DNA from: Trichodelitschia bisporula
Taxonomy: Eukaryota > Ascomycota > Dothideomycetes > Phaeotrichales > Phaeotrichaceae
Length of the DNA: 64,000 bases
NCBI GenBank assembly: GCA_010356995.1
Contig: ML996698.1
Span: forward strand, 245,923-309,922
Reading direction: 5' to 3'
The notes below the pieces were generated by a model. The model was not told the DNA's origin and searched no databases. It saw only the letters and a program-made list of their open reading frames with translations. This document shows, one piece after another, positions 10,225 through 21,698 of this stretch; position 1 is the first letter of the stretch; each line of letters begins with the position of its first letter. The translations under genes were made by a program, and so were the position numbers.

Positions 10225-12803
10225 GTGTGGGTTAGAGGAGGAGTGTGAGGCATCGGTTTACAATAGACGGACGGGCAACGCCTATCCGTCTGGAAGGCAG
10301 AAGCGAACCGGCCTGCGGATATCACCTGCGTACCGCGTACCCGTTCCACAAGCTAGCCGATAACCGTTGGCCGAGCGCGGTATGCAGGGTCTTGCCGGCA
10401 GGGTAGGATACGGGCGGGATGCCGATGGGCATGGGTGCCGGTACGGGACCCTCGGTGTGGGGGTGGTCGTGGTTGTGGTCTGGAGGCCAGGCGGAGGTTG
10501 GGATTGGGCCGGGAAGGGCGAGTCAGATGCGACAAGGTGCGGGGAGGGGTGGGGTCCGGAGCTGGGAAGGAAGGGACGTTGCATCGCGATTCCCTGCTCG
10601 ATTGCCTACTCGAGAAGGGAATTACATCACCGCGATTCAATTGCGGGGTAAAGAGGGAAACACGAAGGATGCGTCTGGGGAAGCATTGCGGGGTATAAAT
10701 GTGGGGGTTTAACTTGGGAATTCAACTTCTCCATCACGAAGCCACTTCATCAACTTTTTTCTGCTCATACAACCAAAGCTCTCGAATCTGAACATTCGAG
10801 CTCTCTCTGCTCCACCAAACCCAGCGGCTTGACCCATACAATTTTCACAGTTACTAACAACAGCAAACACCGGCAACTTCGCCAACCGCCGGTGGGCATG
10901 GCGACGGGCGGGCGGGCGGGCGGGCGTAGTTACGGCGAGAAGCGAGAGGTCAGCATAATCAGCATCGTCATCATAGCGGGATATTAACCACACTCCCGTC
11001 CACAAGCACACAAAACGCGCATACGCACGTAAACACGCACACACGTGTCCCATACCCAGCGACTCGGCTATTTCCATTTGGCGATATTGGAACCATCTTA
11101 CGACAGTACCTTTGCTACGGGCCCAGCGATAGTGCTGTCCCGTGTGTGAGCAGGACGCGCAGTCCGGCCCGAGGCTTGGTACTTCAGCGGCAGCCGATAC
11201 TTTCAACATTTGGAGCGGTTCGGTGGCATGGCGATGCTCGTTGGATAGCACAATGCCATATCCCGGTTGCGCATCGGACTCGGCTTCAGGCCATGTCCTC
11301 GTTCGCCAACCGCTCCACCAAGTCCACCGCGGCTGACGCCAGGCACCATTCAACAACCCCGGCCCCTGCGCGTGTCCGGCCCCGCACGTCTCGAGGCGAG
11401 CCTTGGCGCGGGGGCATTATCTGGGGAAAAACTCAAATCTTTCCCATATGGCCCGTATGCCCGTGCTGATATACCATAGCCACGGAGATCGACAGTTTCG
11501 ACGTTACATATGCGGGGACGGTGGACGGAAAAGTGGGTCGGGCGGGTGTGCTTACGGTACCGCAGTATCTCGAGGAAGGGCAATCATGGAAGTAACATAT
11601 GAGGGGAATTGTGGTGGTGAGAAGAAAGGCCGGAGACTTCATGCCCCACCCCCGTCGTCCCAAGCCCCGCGGCTCCAATCCCCGATCCGGCCTAACCAGA
11701 GATACGACTGGCGCCTGCGCGTCGCTAGCTCGCAAGGGAAAAACTCAGAGCCGCGGAGGCGATACGGCCGGGGGGGCATATCGTGGAGAGCTGGGCTTTA
11801 CGAGGTTTCGATATCAGCCCAGCGCCGACGCAACGATGTTAACATACTGTGGCAGTGAGTGCTGGATGTGGAGTAACGGAGCAGTAACCGGCCGGAGCCT
11901 CGCCCGCGATAGCTGTACACGGCTGGAGGCGTGCCCGTTGTGCCCCCAGACGGCTGAAGCCGTGAGACAGGCGTGGCGGGCCGTGGCCGTTGGGAAAAGG
12001 AAGTTCACATGCGTGGAGAAACGAAACAGTGAAAACGCGCGATGCGCGATCGGCCCGTCGAGGCAAGCGCAGGGTCTGGCGCGCTTGGCCTCGCCAGCCC
12101 GCGACAGCCACCCCGGATTTTTGCGAATGGTGGACAAGGGCGGAGTGGGTTGCATATGCAGTGTGCATGCATGGGCTCAGGGGGATAGGGAGGCGGTGGA
12201 TGTTCTGTGTCCATATGTTGCGCTGTGCTTGTGAGGTTGCCGACGGCGGAGGGAGGAAGAGAAGAGTTCTGTCAGTGATAGCGAGATAGGTAGGCGTTGA
12301 AGGGCCTGGTACAGGCACGGATTGGACGGGGAAGAGAACGGGCGGGGAGGGTTTGCGGCGCTGCGAGCTGTGCAGTTCACTCCCGGTATGCGTAGAAAGT
12401 GTGGAGGGCTGAACGGAGATTCAGTCCTCCTCCCCCGGGCCCTAGTCGGGATGGTGATAGCAATTGATACTTTGCGGGGGCTGTAAATAGAAAAGAGAGG
12501 GCTGGAATTGTTTTTCTTCCTGGGATTATGGCGATGGCTTCTCCCGTGAAGATGGAGAGTGGTATGTAGTTACATCTAGTTAAATGTGGGCGTCTAGATG
12601 ATCCGCTTGCGCATTCCGCACGCGTCGCCACCTGGTCCTGGCCCCTGGGGCCTAGTGCGTCGGCTACGCTGGTGCGTGGGAGCTGGATCATGGTGAGGCT
12701 CGCGCTCAAGTGCACGCTATGCCGCTTGTGAGGATGGAGATGCTGGGAGGTTAGAGGGGCTAAGAGTGGGCGTGGAAGGATTTCTTGGGGAGACAATTGG
12801 AGG
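10225..12803. other. gene-poor stretch
   Basis: About 2.6 kb without a gene I can support. The longest frames (minus 10709-11356, plus 11599-12234) have no recognisable domain, biased composition and no convincing start or splice context. A run of GGCG units sits at about 10904-10925, and a short CA/CG alternating stretch at about 11005-11050. Part of this may be the far-upstream region of the DENN gene. Confidence 0.4.
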
Positions 12804-12815
12804 ATGGCAAGGCCA

Positions 12816-12976
12816 GAGAAGAAGAAGACGAAGCAGAGGACGAAGCAGATGAAGAAGAAGAAGCAGACGAAGAAGAAGAAGCAGAGGACGAAGCAGACGA
12901 AGAAGTAGAAGAAGCAGAGGACGAAGCAGACGAAGAAGAAGAAGAAGAAGAAGAAGAAGAAGAAGAGGACGAAACA
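12816..12976 (+). repeat. purine-rich GAA/GACGAAGCAGA minisatellite
   Basis: An almost pure purine tract built of gaa triplets interrupted by a longer unit, agcagaggacgaagcaga plus gaagaag, that occurs three times (about 12832, 12880 and 12915) before collapsing into a pure gaa run. It happens to be open in two frames (poly-Glu/Asp on plus, poly-Ser/Ala on minus), but no gene structure supports translation. Confidence 0.8.
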
Positions 12977-13238
12977 GAGTGCAACAGGAGATTTGTCAAC
13001 GGTTTTGCCCTGTATGTACTCGTGTCCACTTTGTGAGCTTGCGGCCCGTTTCTATCAAAAGAATCGGCACGTGAAGAGCGAGACAGAGACGGAACCGAAG
13101 AGAGCGGGAGAAAGATATTGCTAGTATTTCTGTGCAGAGGGAAGAAGCGCCGCAGCAGAGGGCTGAAAGTGAGTGAGAGTGAGAGCGGCAGAGAAAAAGT
13201 GCCAAAGCATCAACCACAACATCTCCTCTCTTTTTCTC

Positions 13239-13241
<3 letters not shown>

Positions 13242-13283
<42 letters not shown>

Positions 13284-13288
13284 CTCTC
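13242..13288 (+). repeat. CT dinucleotide tract upstream of the DENN gene
   Basis: About 20 units of ct, followed by more pyrimidine-rich DNA. It lies about 770 bases before the DENN start codon, in a long pyrimidine-rich, A/C-rich leader of the kind common in fungal promoters and 5' UTRs. Confidence 0.85.
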
Positions 13289-13483
13289 CCTCAATCGACA
13301 AATATTTCCATTCTTTGCTTCGAACTCCGACAATCCCATCCTCTATCGTCAACCAGACATCAGCAACCATAAACCCCATTCTGTCGCAACACATTGCGCT
13401 CAACAAACTACCCGCTTTTATTTCCCATCTCTCCAGCAAACCCCGAACCCTCTCCCACACACACCCTTCACACCCCCCTCCCC

Positions 13484-13511
13484 CACCACCACCACCACCA
13501 CCACCACCACC
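13484..13511 (+). repeat. CCA trinucleotide tract
   Basis: Nine or so cca units inside the same pyrimidine-rich leader, about 550 bases before the DENN start codon. No coding role is supported. Confidence 0.75.
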
Positions 13512-14057
13512 TCCACCAGCAAATATCCCTATCCCTCCCCCCAGTCTGATCGCTGCCACCATCCACCAACGGCCATCGCCTATCAACCACACCTCGTCCA
13601 CAGCCCCCTCTCTCGCATGCTCATAACCGTCTCCGCTCGCGCGTTCCCGTTCAGCGCTTCCTCCAACTGTCCGTTTGCTCGCTCTCTTACTCTGTCTCCG
13701 TCGCTCAATCTCTCTCCTTTCAACGTCTGGACACCCGCTGGCTTTGACATCTGCACCTGTACCCTCATCCCTACCCCCGGTGCCTGACCAACGCTGAAAC
13801 TTGCACGCTACACAGCATCGGCTCAACGCTCGCAAGCGCAGTCGCACACATTGCCCCGGTAGTCCCAGAGGCGTATCCACCCGTCGCAGCGCGTCAGTCT
13901 GTCACTTTGCAGAAAAAAAAAGAATTCAAAAATTCCCATGATATCTGCCTGCGCGCGTCACTCTCCTGGACACCTTTGAAACCCGCGACACTCGCCGTCA
14001 AATCGAAGCAATCCGAACCCGGGACCCCGTCCATGCGACTACACATAACCAATCATC

Positions 14058-17000
14058 ATGGCTTCCCACAAATCCAGCGCTGACGCGTCTTTGCCGTCTC
14101 CGCCGCTGGCTGACTACTTCTTCATTACTGGCATCGAGTCGACGCAAATCTTCGACGAAAAGGCTGCTCCCGTTGGCGTCGCCGCCCCTCCGACGCTTGA
14201 CACTACAATTGAGGAGAATCGCGAGTTGGAGACTGCGCCCAATGGCCGGCCAACGTCCTATGAGACCTATGACAGCCTTGGTCTCGGCCTCGAGCCTCGT
14301 CGCGCGTCGGGGCTCAGTTTCGAGGCCCGCAAATCCATAAGCAGCATGCTAAGCTCCGAGTCGCATACCGCCAGCAATCGCAGTAGTGCTACCACAATCA
14401 AAGGGTTCCCAATGGCGGGATCGACGGGGCTGAGCGAGGCCGACTTTGACAAGGCATTGCGCAAGTTTGCTGCGGAACGCGACACCTTCATCGAGGAGAT
14501 CCAGTTCAGCGCCGGCGTCGTGCCGCAACCACCGAAGCCCAAGGCGCGCGCTAAGGCGCAGAAGATCGTGGCCGAGGACGTCGGTGGCATGCGCTCGGCG
14601 GTCGGCAGCGTACGCCGTCGTCTCTCCACCATGAACAGCCTCAAGCGCCAGCCAAACCCGCTCATGCGCACCTGTAAGTTGCCTGACGCTCCTGTCCTGC
14701 GTCGGGCAAACACTGAACCTCTACCTACTCTAGCCTCTGTGCGTACTTCCCGCCGCCTCAGCGGTTACAATTCCGTAATCCCTACTCCTCAACCCTTCCA
14801 CCACGATCCCAATATGCACCCGCTGCGCCGCCGCTATGAGCCGGTCCTTCTCGACCGCTACCCGGGCAAGGCTACGGCGGTGGACGAGCTTAAACGCCGC
14901 AACCCCTTTCCCGACTATGTGCCCATGTTCGCCTTTCCTAACGATGTGACGGTAGTATCCTCGGACGAGCGACCACGCGCCACGTGGCACGGCTTTGTCA
15001 TGACCGGCTCGGATGGCGCGAAGCTGCATGGCATCTGCCTCATTCTCTGGGTGCCCCTTAACCAAAAGGCGTCGGAAGAGTTGGAGCGTCAGTGCGAGGA
15101 CTGGCGCAAGGCGAACATGAGCGGGGAGGAGCGGGAATTGGCGAGCAGCCTGGGCGAGCGCCTGGCGACGGAGCGGGCGAAGCTGTCCCGCCTATTGGCC
15201 CGGTTGCCGACGATGTCACAGGGCTCCGACGAGCGGGAGTCCTTGGAAGAGGAGATTAGTGCGGTCGAGGAGAAGATTGGACTCATGACGGACCTGCTCC
15301 GCCCGGTGCGCCACGGCGCTGCGTCCAAGATCGAGGGCCTGACGGACGGCGAGACTGGCCTCTGGATTCCGCGCTCGTACGGCGTGCTCGGACGCAACGG
15401 TGGCATGACGAGCTTCTGGAAGGAATGGCTGCGCGCCGTCTGCGTGCCGATGATGAACGGAGCCGTGTTGCGCGTGCCTGCGAGCTCGCCCAGGGTCGGC
15501 ATGTGGCAGCCGCTGGAGCGCTACGTCGTCAATCTGTGCTCCGAGGCACCGAGTCCGATTTCATCTATCACACAGGTCGAGATTGCCATCCGGGAATTGC
15601 GCCTGTATGCGCGCAAGGAGGCCGTCAACGAACTGCCTAACAGCCGCAACATCGACCTCTATGCGCTCTTCCGTGCGTTGTCAATACAGAACATCGTTAC
15701 GCTGTTCGAGTACGTCATGTGCGAGACGCGCATCATCTTCCTTTCGTCCCACACCGCCATGTTGCATCTCGCCTGCAATGCGATTGTCAACCTCATCTAC
15801 CCGTTCAAGTGGTCTGGCATCTTCATCCCGGTTCTTCCGTCGCGGCTCATTGCTGCACTCGAGGCGCCCTGCCCATACATTGTCGGCATCGAACGCCGGT
15901 ACGAGCCGGAAGAGTACCCCGACGACGAGTACGTGCTGTTCGATCTGGACAGGGACACCATTCAAGGCACCGGTGTTCCCACAAAGCCGTTGCCACGGCA
16001 GCAAAAGCGCAAGCTGACACAACTGCTGCATCTGGCCGCGCCTCATCACGTGCGGTACGGCGTGCCCAAGGGCCCGCCCGCCTACGCAATGGAAGCCTAC
16101 CCAAACGACTCCTATTCCTCCGAGAACTCAGCCATCTACAACCACCGCGCCGCATCCTCAACGCTATCCACGCTCGTCAGCCTCAGCTCCTCACACTTTG
16201 ACGACGCAGGTAGCGTCCTGGCGAGCACGCGTCCGCTCATCTTCAATGCCTTCCTGCAGGCGCGCAACGACCGCAGTAGCCGTGGCTCGGACCAGCGGCC
16301 CAACACCAGCAGCACAGGCGGAACAACGCGGCTAGCCTCGCCGCCCTCGCCGCACGTCTCGCCCATCTCGGCGCACTTTCCCGTGCCCACGACACCCAAT
16401 TCGCGCAGCGACTCTGGTTTCTCGCTTCAGGCGACGCTGCGCGAGAAGCGCTCTGGCCACTTCGACTCGGTGTCGCGGCGCAGCTCGGCGCACGTATTCG
16501 ACCCGGTTGCGTCAAGGCGGCCCAGCCAACCGTTCCTCGGTCACTACCCCACGCAGTCGATCTCCACGCTCAGCAGTGTGGATCTGCGGAACGGGTCTAG
16601 CTACGCGCCGTCCGTGTATGCGCAGAGCACGCTGGCGGCGAGCACGATTATGCCCGGGCTCATGATAACCCCGGCGCGGAATACGGATACGGTGCAGCAT
16701 AAGGAGGGGCATCGGATGGTGTGGGCGGCGCATGATGATAAGGCTGTGTGCTCGGTGTGCGAGGATAAGTCGGATGAGGGGATTTTCAAGTGTGATAGTG
16801 AGTACAGTTTTTGCTCTGAGGGGGCGGGGTTAACGAGTGCAGATTGCAGCGTGTGCGCGCATAGCCGCTGCATGCAGAACGTGAACCTGGTGTGTCCATC
16901 GGCGTTCCGGCCGGAGCAGGTGCGCGCCGCGTTCGTGCGCTGCTTCTCGAGTCTGCTGTACACGTACCGGCGCTCGATGCAGATGTCCAACTCGGAGCAG

Positions 17001-17683
17001 AAGAAGAATGGCCTGATGTTCAAGTTTAACTACGAGGGATTCTTGAAGAGCATGCCGCATGAGAACGCGGAGTACATGCAGATGCTGCGGGAGACGCAGG
17101 GTTCGTTTTGCCCTCCCCCCCCCCCCTACGATCCGAGAATTTGCTAACCCGCCCGGCAAAGGATTCAACGAGTTTATCCACGAAAGGGAAACGAAACCCC
17201 CGTCCGACCCGGAGGTTAAGCTGTTTGACCAAATCATCCTTTCGAAGAAGAATCGCGGCCGCATGACTTTATTCCATAAAGCGAGTCAGTCTGCCCCGCC
17301 AGCTCCCCTCCCCCCAGCGCGCGGAAAATACTTACGTAGAGAAGCGGCGACAGATTTTTTGGCGGATGCGAGTGATCATACGTGGCGCACGGCGGCGGCT
17401 AGTCCGCCGAGTTCGCGGTTTCCGGGGGATTATCGACAGGTTATAAGTCGAGGTATGTTGCCCTTTCTCTAGTGCTGGGGAAATGGTAGGCTGATGCATG
17501 ATAGTACCGGCTAAGCTCGACACACTGCTTATGCGCGAGCCGCGCGTGCCGCAGAATGTCCCCCGTGCGGGGCCGGGGTTTGCGAGGAGGAGGGCGGTGC
17601 CGAGTGTTGCGGTGCCGGGGGGTGGGGCGTATGGCAGACCGCCTGGGGTGGGGGGGATTGAGGGGGGGTTGCATAGTGTTTAG
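14058..17683 (+). CDS. DENN-domain protein (putative Rab guanine-nucleotide exchange factor)
   Basis: Exons proposed: 14058-14673, 14734-16797, 16843-17100, 17162-17452 (possibly with a further 57-base intron from about 17288), 17505-17683; about 1,115-1,135 residues. Order of parts: N-terminal uDENN (DYFFITGIES; later PMFAFPNDVTVV, ATWHGFVMTGSDGAKLHG), a charged coiled coil inside the domain (EELERQCEDW to SAVEEKIGLM), the central DENN core (IQNIVTLFEYVMCETRIIFL, NLIYPFKWSGIFIPVLP, APCPYIVGIERR), a Ser-rich linker, a C1-like zinc finger (HRMVWAAHDDKAVCSVC, then CSVCAHSRCM), and dDENN (VRAAFVRCFSSLLYTYRRSM, FNEFIHERE). DENN proteins load GTP on Rabs in membrane traffic. Two internal introns (60 and 45 bases) have strong donors and multiples-of-three lengths, so the frame stays open through them. 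Confidence 0.88.
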
Positions 17684-18820
17684 GTGAGGGGAGGTGAGGG
17701 GAGGTGAGGGGAGGTGAGGGGGGGAAGGGGATGGGGTGGAAAAAGGAGGGGGGGTGCTTACGACGTCACGGCTGGATACCCCGTTTGCGATGTGCTTTTT
17801 CATGGGTTGCGGCGTGCTGGGTTTCGCGGGCGCGGGCTAAGGGTTCGGCGTGCGGGGGACTGATACTCATTTTGCGGCTTTTTCTTCCGAGGGTAATTGG
17901 TCGTTGATTTTGATGCGAGCATTTGTGGATCGGACTGGGTCTGGGGATAGCGCCAGAGAAGGGCATGGTGTTCGGCGTTCGAGCATGGAGTGAGGGTGGT
18001 TCGGTGGGGAAAAGGGTGTATGGCGGAGAGGGGATGGATTGTATCATAGTTGTAATTCTCTGGGCCTGGGGATGGAGTCCTCGGCTTTGACCTCCGCATA
18101 TGTCCACCATGGTTCATTTCTGGATGGTTGATGGACGCAAGACAGTTGAATGCTTGTGGTGGAGGTGTTGAACGGGTTGAAAGTTGCTGAGGCTGAAAGC
18201 ATTTGGGTAAGCATGTTGGGCCAATGCTTTGTCCGGTGTCATGCTGCAGATTCAACAAATGGCGCCCATAGCTGTGAGCGGAAAGGGAGTTCTCTTCGAT
18301 TCAATTAATCAATGGTTTCCTCACATTTATTGGTACCAAGCGCTTGTAGTGTGAAGAGAGCTTGAAGTTTATCGTGAGATACCGACACCTGCAGAACATG
18401 AGTGGACAGGGCGATATCACATGACCTTAATAAACACCATACACGAGGTGCGTTAAGGAGCAGGGCCTTGCTGACGCTGATGACGGCGAGGAGGCGAGGC
18501 GAGGCGAGACGAGACGTCAAAGTTGGCAGCGTCGTCTCATCTTCCTCTTTCACCTACATCTACCATCTTCACCTACGGAATTCACTGTCTTCTCTGTACT
18601 TGCACTTCACGGCGTCATCCTCTCTGCCATTCCCCCGTTTACGGATTGATGCTCCCCCTCATCAAGATCCCGCTAGATCTCGTCTCCACTCTTCCCCCAG
18701 CCCCCACGACAGCGCCAAGCGCCTAGCGCGTGTCAACGCATCAGCATCAGCCTCAGAGCTCTCAACCTCCTCCTTCAGCTCCCCCAGCTCCAGCTCACCT
18801 CCCATCCATCCTCCCTCATC
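17684..18820. other. intergenic, with a short GGGGAGGTGA array
   Basis: Begins with four copies of a 10-base unit (gaggtgaggg) at about 17683-17724. On the minus strand several overlapping frames between 17800 and 18260 are Pro/Arg-rich, but none matches a family or has a credible splice pattern. The last 400 bases are the pyrimidine-rich leader of the Tag1-like gene. Confidence 0.45.
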
Positions 18821-21565
18821 ATGCCAGACTACGCAACAATCGACACTCCCACCCGCTCCTCCTCCCGTCCCGCCTCCCACCGCTCCACCACCTCCGCCCG
18901 CTCCCTCCGCTCCAGCCGCACCTCCGAAGCAACACCCCTCCTCGCTCCCTCATCCGACGATGTAGACGAAACAACGCCGCTACGTTCACCATCAGCCTCC
19001 TCTCTGCTCCAAGACATAATCGGCGATGCCCGCAAACCAGAAGCTAAGCGCCCGCGCTGGCCGTCTTTCGTTGCCCTCGGCGCGCTGTGCGTGCTGGTTG
19101 CGCTGATTATGGTGGCCGGGTTCGTGGTCCCGCAGGCGGCGGAGGAGTATGCGAAGCAGGCGCGCGTGTTCGAGATTACGAGCGTGAGTTTGCCGGAGTT
19201 TACGGCCACGGGGGCGAGAGCGCGTGTGCAGGGCGTGTTTTGGTTGGACGCGGACAGGGTGGGGAGGCAGAGTGTGAGGGATTTGGGGAGATTTGGGACG
19301 TGGATTGCTAGGAAGGTGGAGCTGCGTGAGACGAGGGTGAGGGCCTATTTGCCTGAGTATGGCGATGTGGTGATTGGGACGGCGAAGGTGCCGGGGGTTA
19401 AGGTGGATGTGCGGAATGGAAGGAAGACGGTTGTTGATGTGCTTGCTGATCTGGAGCCGGGGGATGTGGATGGCATACGGCAGGTTGCGGATGCGTGGCT
19501 TGCGGGCCGGTTGGGCGAGTTGACGGTGCGTGGTGTGGTGGATGTTACGCTCAAGTCGGGCATTTTCTCGCTTGGCCGGCAGACTGTCGAGCAGAGTATG
19601 GTTTTTGCGGGTAAGTGATGAGCCCGCCGGTTTGGGGCTGCGGTTTCAAACACTGACAGACCTACCGCAGGGGATGACGTTCCTGCGCTCCCTGCTTTCA
19701 ACATAAGCAAGCTCAACATCCACGAGGTGGATCTGCCAGATGCCACGCAGGGCATGGCCGCCGACGTGACTATCAAAGTGCAAAATGGCTACCCGCTCGA
19801 CATCGTCGTCCCGCCGCTCGGCTTCGCCATTCTCGTCGACAATTGCTCCCCCGCCGAACCCTTCATCATGCTCGCCGACGCGACGACCAACTGGCTCGCC
19901 ATCCACCCCAGAGAGGACGTCGTGCTGAATGTCACGGGCGTGGTGCGCAGGCTCCCCGATGCCTTCACAGCCGCGTGTCCGGACTCCGAATTCTCGCCCC
20001 TGGACACCCTGCTCGGCAGCTACATGCACGGCGAGGACACGACGATCCACGTGCGCGGGTCCGACGCCCCGTCCCTCGACACGCCGCGCTGGATCTCAGA
20101 CCTGATCTCTGGCATCACGGTGCCTGTGCCCATCCCCGGCCACTCTTTCGGTAATCTGGTGCGCAACTTTACGCTTGCGGACGTGCACTTCAGCCTGCCA
20201 GACCCAATGGCCGATCCCGACACCCCGGAATCCAATCCCCAGATCTCAGCAACGATCAAAGCCGTCATCGCCCTGCCGGAGGAAATGAATCTCTCCCTCG
20301 ATGTGAACAAGATCCGTGCGACCGCCGACATTTTCTACAAGAAGCGCAAGCTCGGCGTCCTGGATCTGCATAAATGGCAGCCTGCCACCTCTCACCCCCT
20401 GGGCGACGCCGCTGGCCCCGCGCTGCTCATCGAATCGGCCATCGCGTCTGCGCCGCTGAGTATTACGGATGACGATGTTTTCGCCGACGTGGTCCAGGCC
20501 CTGCTCTTCGGGTCCAAGCCGCTGATGCTGAGCGTCACAGCGGCCGTGGACGTCCATCTCGACACCGCACTCGGCCCGCTCACCATCCGCCGCGTCCCGG
20601 CTCAGGGGACTGTGCCCGTCAAGCGTGGGTTCTAGCCGGCGCGCCTGCTATAAAAACGACCGCTAACCCGGGGCACAGCGATTAGGGGTCCCGGGACGGG
20701 GGGCTTCGTGCCGCAGGTGGGCAATTTATCCATTATCGAGACTACGGAGGATAGTCTTACCATTGCGGCGGTGGTGAATGTTACGAATCCGACGATGTAT
20801 AAGGCGAGCGTGCCGTATGCGGACGTGCTTATTCTGGTTAATGGGACGAGGGTTGGGCATGCGATGGTGCGGGATATGGTTGTGGTTCCCGGGGTTAATG
20901 CTGGCCTCAAAGTGATGGCGGTGTGGAATCCGGCTGCTGGGGGGAGGAATGCGTCTGCTGTCGGCCGCGCGTTGTTGTCGCAGTACATCTCTGGTGCGTA
21001 CCCCTCCCCCTCTCTTTTCGTATCTAACCCGACAGGACGCAACGTCTCCCTCACCCTGCGCACCCACGCCGGCACCCTCCCCTCCCAACCGCGTCTCGGG
21101 CGCGCCCTGTCCTTCCTAAACCTCACGCTCCCGGCCCCGCGCCTCGGCGGCCCCCCACCCCCCTCCGACCCCAACGACGGCGACGACGAAGACGACGGCA
21201 AACCGCACTTCATCCGCGCCGCCACAATGCACCTCCTCAGCAGCACCGCGGACTTCACCCTCCTTTCCCCGCTGCAGCACACAACCCTATTCATAACTCG
21301 GATCAACGCGACTAGTTTCTACAAAGGCGCGCCCGTCGGGAAGATTCTGCATGATTTACCCTTCGCTGTGCCGCCGGGGGAGAGTCTGAGTCCGAGACTG
21401 GGGGTGGAGTGGGATTTGGGGAGTGTGGGGTATGAGGCTGTGAAGCGGGCGTTGGGGGGGACGTTGAGGTTGAGTGCGCGGGCGGAAGTCGGGGTGAGGG
21501 TGGGGAGGTGGGAGGAGAGGGTGGATTTTGTAGGGAAGGGGATTGGGGCGCATGTTCGGCTTTGA
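18821..21565 (+). CDS. Tag1-like vacuolar membrane protein (DUF3712)
   Basis: Four exons: 18821-19610, 19671-20624, 20679-20993, 21036-21565, giving 862 residues. A Ser/Thr-rich cytosolic N-terminus of about 80 residues is followed by one membrane segment (about 82-104, SFVALGALCVLVALIMVAGF) and a long lumenal part with many N-glycosylation sequons and repeated beta-rich DUF3712 units, e.g. GELTVRGVVDVTLKSGIFSL, DVTIKVQNGYPLDIVVPPLG, VVNVTNPTMYKASVPYADV and LFITRINATSFYKGAPVG. The architecture matches yeast YLR173W/Tag1, a vacuolar protein needed to end autophagy in long starvation. The N-tail contains EATPLL, an acidic dileucine motif of the type that sends proteins to the vacuole through AP-3, in keeping with that location. 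The last intron is 42 bases. Some databases call such proteins pre-rRNA processing proteins, which the sequence does not support. Confidence 0.78.
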
Positions 21566-21698
21566 TTTTGCTTTTCAGGGGGGAGGGGGGCGTTTTGGGT
21601 AGAGTCGGTGTTGGGGTTTGGGGTTTATCGCTGATGGCGGGCACGTACATAGCAAGCCGCAGATACGTGAGGTATTACTCTTCTATTCCGCTTTAACG

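Noticed and set aside
10709-11356. 215-residue minus-strand frame
   Set aside because: No similarity, Cys/Trp/Arg-rich random composition, no splice or promoter context.
12785-13036. Acidic poly-Glu/Asp protein
   Set aside because: Explained by the GAA-type minisatellite; flanking sequence adds no coding signal.
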